Origin: G963674665 sp963674665
GTDB lineage: Bacteria > Desulfobacterota > Desulfovibrionia > Desulfovibrionales > Desulfovibrionaceae
DNA: 64,000 nt
Reading direction: 5' to 3'
Assembly (NCBI GenBank): GCA_963674665.2
Contig: CAXXPL010000001.1
Location: 124,001-188,000, forward strand
Position 1 is the first letter of the stretch; every line of letters begins with the position of its first letter. Positions 61,217 through 64,000 of this stretch are shown in pieces. Position numbers and translations under genes: made by a program. The notes under the pieces were generated by a model. The model did not search any database, was not told where the DNA came from, and saw only the letters and a program-made list of their open reading frames with translations.

Positions 61217-61684
61217 CTACAACGTCCTCTTGTTGATGCGCAGATACAGGCTCGGCAGAATGAGCCCCATGGCGATGGCCATGAGCACATACATGGTGGT
61301 GAGCAGGTTGTAGCTGGCGTCGAACAGGTCCGTTGGGTTCTTGCTGGCGGCAAAGGTCATGAAGCCGGTCATGGCCTTGAACGCGAACACTCCGGGCACC
61401 ATGTTGATGGTGCCGGGGATGGAGACCACATGGGTGGGCAGGATCAACCGCCTGTGCGGGATGAAGGACGCGAACCCCACCGCTGTGGCGCCCAGCAGGG
61501 TGGAGAGCTCCAGGGACAGCCCCAGGGAGAGCCCCAAGGTGCGCAGGGCCAGGGACAGGGCGCCCAGGGCGAAGCACCAGGGCAGTATGCGTTTGGGCAC
61601 GTTGAACAGGATGGCGAAGCCCGTGGAGGCCACGGCGCCGAAAAAGGCCTTGAGGATGATTTCACCGAGAATGCCCCAGATCAT
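61217..61684 (-). CDS. Threonine/serine exporter, small (ThrE_2-type) subunit
   Basis: 155 residues with four to five TM helices (EIILKAFFGAVASTGFAILF, FALGALSLALRTLGLSLGLS, ELSTLLGATAVGFASFIPHR, VLMAIAMGLILPSLYLRIN). The FIPHRRLILPTHVVSIPGTI block with VPGVFAFKAMTGFM is the DUF3815 pattern. Together with the next gene upstream it forms a split ThrE. Start overlaps the upstream stop (ATGA). Confidence 0.88.
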   Translation of the reverse strand: MIWGILGEIILKAFFGAVASTGFAILFNVPKRILPWCFALGALSLALRTLGLSLGLSLELSTLLGATAVGFASFIPHRRLILPTHVVSIPGTINMVPGVFAFKAMTGFMTFAASKNPTDLFDASYNLLTTMYVLMAIAMGLILPSLYLRINKRTL

Positions 61685-62457
61685 GATACCAGCTCCTTGA
61701 GGCTGAGGGCCAGTACCATGCCCAGGGCCAGGAACAGCACCATGAGCATGCCCATGACGCCCCGCGTGAGCCCCACGGTGACATACCCCCGGATGAGCTC
61801 CTCGATGGAGTCGATGAGCGGCACGCCGGGAATCAGGTAGAGCACCGACGCCGCCAGCACCAGATCGGGCTGATGCACCAGGGGGGAGAGGCAGAGGGCC
61901 GCCAGGCTGGAGACAAAGGCGCTGACGCCGAACACCAGCATGACGTTGTACTGCATGCGGGTGAGGCGGAATCGCGTCATCACGCCCACGAACGAGGCCA
62001 TGGCCGTGGCCAGGAACTCGGCCGGGCCGCCGCCGAACACCACCAGGAAGCCGCCGCAGGCAATGCTCACGGCCACGCCGGTGAACAGGTGGGAGTACCT
62101 GTGTCCGGTCCGCTCGATGCGCGCCAAAGTCTCACGGATGTATTTCGGGTCATACCCTCCGTGCTGCACTTTTTTGGCCAGGGCGTATATTTCCACGACC
62201 TTTTCGAAGTCCACGCCGTGCCCCGGAACCATGCGCACCTTGGTGATGGTGTGGCCGTTGCCCGTGATGGTCAGCATGAGGGCGTTGTGCGCCACCAGGA
62301 CGCTTACCGTGTCGCAGTGGAAGGTCTCCAGTATGCTGTTCATGGCTCGTTTGACTTTGTCGATCTCAGCGCCGGAGCCGAACATCATGGCCCCGGCCCA
62401 GAGCGCCAGATCCACGGCCTCGTCCATCTCAGCCCTGTTGTCTTGTTCCGCTTTCAT
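61681..62457 (-). CDS. Threonine/serine exporter, large (DUF1212) subunit
   Basis: 258 residues. A soluble N-terminus with LALWAGAMMFGSGAEIDKVK and CDTVSVLVAHNALMLTITGN leads to five TM helices (AVSIACGGFLVVFGGGPAEF, MLVFGVSAFVSSLAALCL, LVLAASVLYLIPGVPLIDSI, RGVMGMLMVLFLALGMVLAL). This is the ThrE N-terminal (DUF1212) pattern; the pair exports threonine and serine. Translation is coupled to the small subunit. Confidence 0.9.
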   Translation of the reverse strand: MKAEQDNRAEMDEAVDLALWAGAMMFGSGAEIDKVKRAMNSILETFHCDTVSVLVAHNALMLTITGNGHTITKVRMVPGHGVDFEKVVEIYALAKKVQHGGYDPKYIRETLARIERTGHRYSHLFTGVAVSIACGGFLVVFGGGPAEFLATAMASFVGVMTRFRLTRMQYNVMLVFGVSAFVSSLAALCLSPLVHQPDLVLAASVLYLIPGVPLIDSIEELIRGYVTVGLTRGVMGMLMVLFLALGMVLALSLKELVS

Positions 62458-62898
62458 ATGATTATTCCATATATTTTAGGGGATAGAAGAGTTTTCCGGG
62501 GGAGGGGCTTTTGGGAAAAGATCCTCCTCAAAAACTTTTATACTACCATAAGTTAGAACAGTTTGACTTTGAAAAATGAAATACTTCTAAGAACGTTTGT
62601 GCGGCAACGTTGTTTACACCGGATGGTAATGCAGGGGGGTCCTTCCTTGATGGGGAAAATGGTACGGCAGGAGGCACTTCCTTCGCATACATCTTGAAAA
62701 CACGTCACAACTCCGGAGGCAGGGACATTTTCCGCTACCCGCCGACATGGCCCTTACTTCCGTATCCAATGGATTGCAACACCGGAACCGATTGTGGACA
62801 TGACCTTTTGGTGAAACAGGGGTTGGGGAGGGAGCGTGGAGCAGTCACGCCACAGGATGTGACGTGCGTGAAGTGGATAAAAATTTGGAAGGGGGAGC
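62458..62898. other. Intergenic region without a supported gene
   Basis: About 440 bp. A weak family A relative lies at 62494-62532 (GGGGGAGGGGCTTTT...). A faint family B-like TTTGACTTTGAAAAATGAAA is near 62560. The rest shows no coding frame I would defend. Confidence 0.45.
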
Positions 62899-62936
62899 GC
62901 GAGGGGGAAAACCCTTTTAAAGGGTTTTCCCCTCGC
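62899..62936. terminator. Family A hairpin after the RND gene
   Basis: GCGAGGGGGAAAACCCTTT and AAAGGGTTTTCCCCTCGC, a nearly perfect 18-bp stem, 14 nt past the minus-strand stop. Confidence 0.65.
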
Positions 62937-62949
62937 AAAACTATTTTTC

Positions 62950-64000
62950 TTACGCCTTTTCCTTGTCTTTCTTTTCTTTCTCTTGCTTCAGTTCCTTTTT
63001 CTTCCGCTTCCGTTCTTTCCTGGCCAGGCGGCGGGCGGTCATGCTCTCTGTGATGGAGCAGAGAACGGGCACCAGCACCAGGGTGAGCAGGGTGGCCACG
63101 GCAAGGCCGAAGATCACGGCCACGGCCATGGGCGCCCACCACTGGGAGGACTCGCCCCCAACATCCCAGCGCAGGTTCAGGAAGTCGAAACTCACGCCCG
63201 TGGCCATGGGCAGGAGGCCCAGGATGGTGGTGATGGCCGTGAGCATGACCGGGCGGAAGCGGGTGAGGCCGGTGCGCACCAGCGCCTCCTTCACTTCCAG
63301 GCCCGAGGCCTTGAGCAGGTTGAAGTAGTCGATGAGCACGATGGCGTTGTTCACCACCACGCCTGCCAGGCTGATGACGCCCACGCCGGTCATGATCACG
63401 CCAAAGGCCATGCCAGTGGCCAGCAGCCCCAGGAACACGCCCATGAGGGACAGGGCCACGGAGGACAGGATGATGAAGGGCGCGTAGAAGGAGTCGAACT
63501 GACTGACAAGCACCATGAAGATGAGGAACACGGCGATGATGAATGCCTTGCCCAGGAATGCCATGGCCTTGGCCTGCTCCTCCTGCTCGCCGGTGAAGGC
63601 GTAGGAGTATCCCTTGGGCCACTGGATGTCCTGGACGTCCTTCTCGATGATCGGGATCACGTCGTTGGCCAGCACGCCGGAGACATCCGAGGACACGGTG
63701 ACCACGCGCTTCTGGTCGATGCGATTGATGCCCCCGAGGCCGCTGCTCACCACCACCTTGGCCACGCTGGTCAGGGGGATGGGTTCGCCTTCAGGACCGG
63801 AGACCGTGAGGCGCTTCAGGGATTCCACTGACTCGCGGTCCTTTTTGGGCAGCCGGGCGATGATGTCGTATTCGTCCTTGCCTTCGCGATACACGCCCAC
63901 CTTGGTGCCGTTGATGGCGGTCTTCACGGTGTAGGCCACGGTGTAGGTGCTCAGGCCGAGCAGGGCGGCCTTTTCCTTGTCCACCTTGACCTTGATTTCG
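62950..64000 (-). CDS. RND efflux permease, C-terminal part (AcrB/HAE1-like)
   Basis: The last 350 or so residues of an inner-membrane RND pump; the gene continues beyond the window (reading EIKVKVDKEKAALLGLST at the edge). The periplasmic porter part has VYREGKDEYDIIARLPKKDR and LTSVAKVVVSSGLGGINRID. TM helices follow (AFIIAVFLIFMVLVSQFDSF, IILSSVALSLMGVFLGLLAT, GVGVISLAGVVVNNAIVLID). The FRPVMLTAITTILGLLPMA motif is the standard end of TM11. It ends in a lysine-rich tail (ARKERKRKKKELKQEKEKKD). The substrate is unknown. A hairpin follows. Confidence 0.95.
   Translation of the reverse strand, partial: EIKVKVDKEKAALLGLSTYTVAYTVKTAINGTKVGVYREGKDEYDIIARLPKKDRESVESLKRLTVSGPEGEPIPLTSVAKVVVSSGLGGINRIDQKRVVTVSSDVSGVLANDVIPIIEKDVQDIQWPKGYSYAFTGEQEEQAKAMAFLGKAFIIAVFLIFMVLVSQFDSFYAPFIILSSVALSLMGVFLGLLATGMAFGVIMTGVGVISLAGVVVNNAIVLIDYFNLLKASGLEVKEALVRTGLTRFRPVMLTAITTILGLLPMATGVSFDFLNLRWDVGGESSQWWAPMAVAVIFGLAVATLLTLVLVPVLCSITESMTARRLARKERKRKKKELKQEKEKKDKEKA

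Overview
The window is GC-rich bacterial chromosome. I infer a sulfate-reducing Desulfovibrionales member (Desulfovibrio-like). The reasons are the class II ribonucleotide reductase, the giant double-ASKHA activase of the 2-hydroxyacyl-CoA dehydratase family, the fused acyl-CoA synthetase/GNAT protein, the CgeB-type glycosyltransferase and the style of the intergenic GC-rich hairpins. This assignment was made by eye, not by a search.

Layout. 1-8014 (minus strand): aspS (start only, with an apparent 1-nt frameshift), hisS, a methyltransferase, ilvD, ftsX, ftsE, a GNAT gene, a PfkB kinase and cutA. 8173-10120 (plus): nth and a GT4 glycosyltransferase. 10130-12150: an AT-rich island with two unrecognised envelope proteins. 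12217-15580: an OsmC/rhodanese pair, a small zinc-ribbon membrane protein and a GAF-PAS-GGDEF diguanylate cyclase. 15847-19377: leuACD behind a candidate leucine-rich leader peptide. 19486-20182: a decayed ADP-ribosylglycohydrolase. 20720-23870: an OmpA-domain coiled-coil protein, a lipoprotein and AlkD. 24514-29537 (plus): a coiled-coil protein, an OmpA protein with four exact-length 62-residue repeats, a Rab-like small GTPase and an HD-GYP protein. This is the most system-like cluster in the window. 29745-30128: a small flagellar rod/hook-type protein with a sigma-28-like promoter. Directly after its terminator sit two tandem group II introns (30191-32838). 33005-36967: an acidic protein, a truncated chemoreceptor, a methyltransferase and nrdJ. 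37168-46143: the 1.4-kaa activase, small genes, an acetyltransferase of the Vat/CatB type, a RelE/ParE toxin-antitoxin pair and an orphan YefM antitoxin. 46526-52621: the acyl-CoA synthetase/GNAT fusion, htpG and greA. 52843-64000: DUF2339, MarC, VanZ-like, an H-type-lectin-like protein, CgeB, HyuA, split ThrE and the end of an RND pump.

Three dispersed repeat families fill many of the gaps. Family A is a set of GC-rich palindromes (G5-A... loop ...T-C5) at gene ends, probably acting as terminators. Family B is a unit of about 120 bp that can fold into four hairpins and has TA-flanked inverted ends. Two inverted copies bracket htpG and another sits inside the ORF-less intron. Family C is a 126-bp hairpin MITE found right after two stop codons. 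I saw no tRNA, rRNA or CRISPR.
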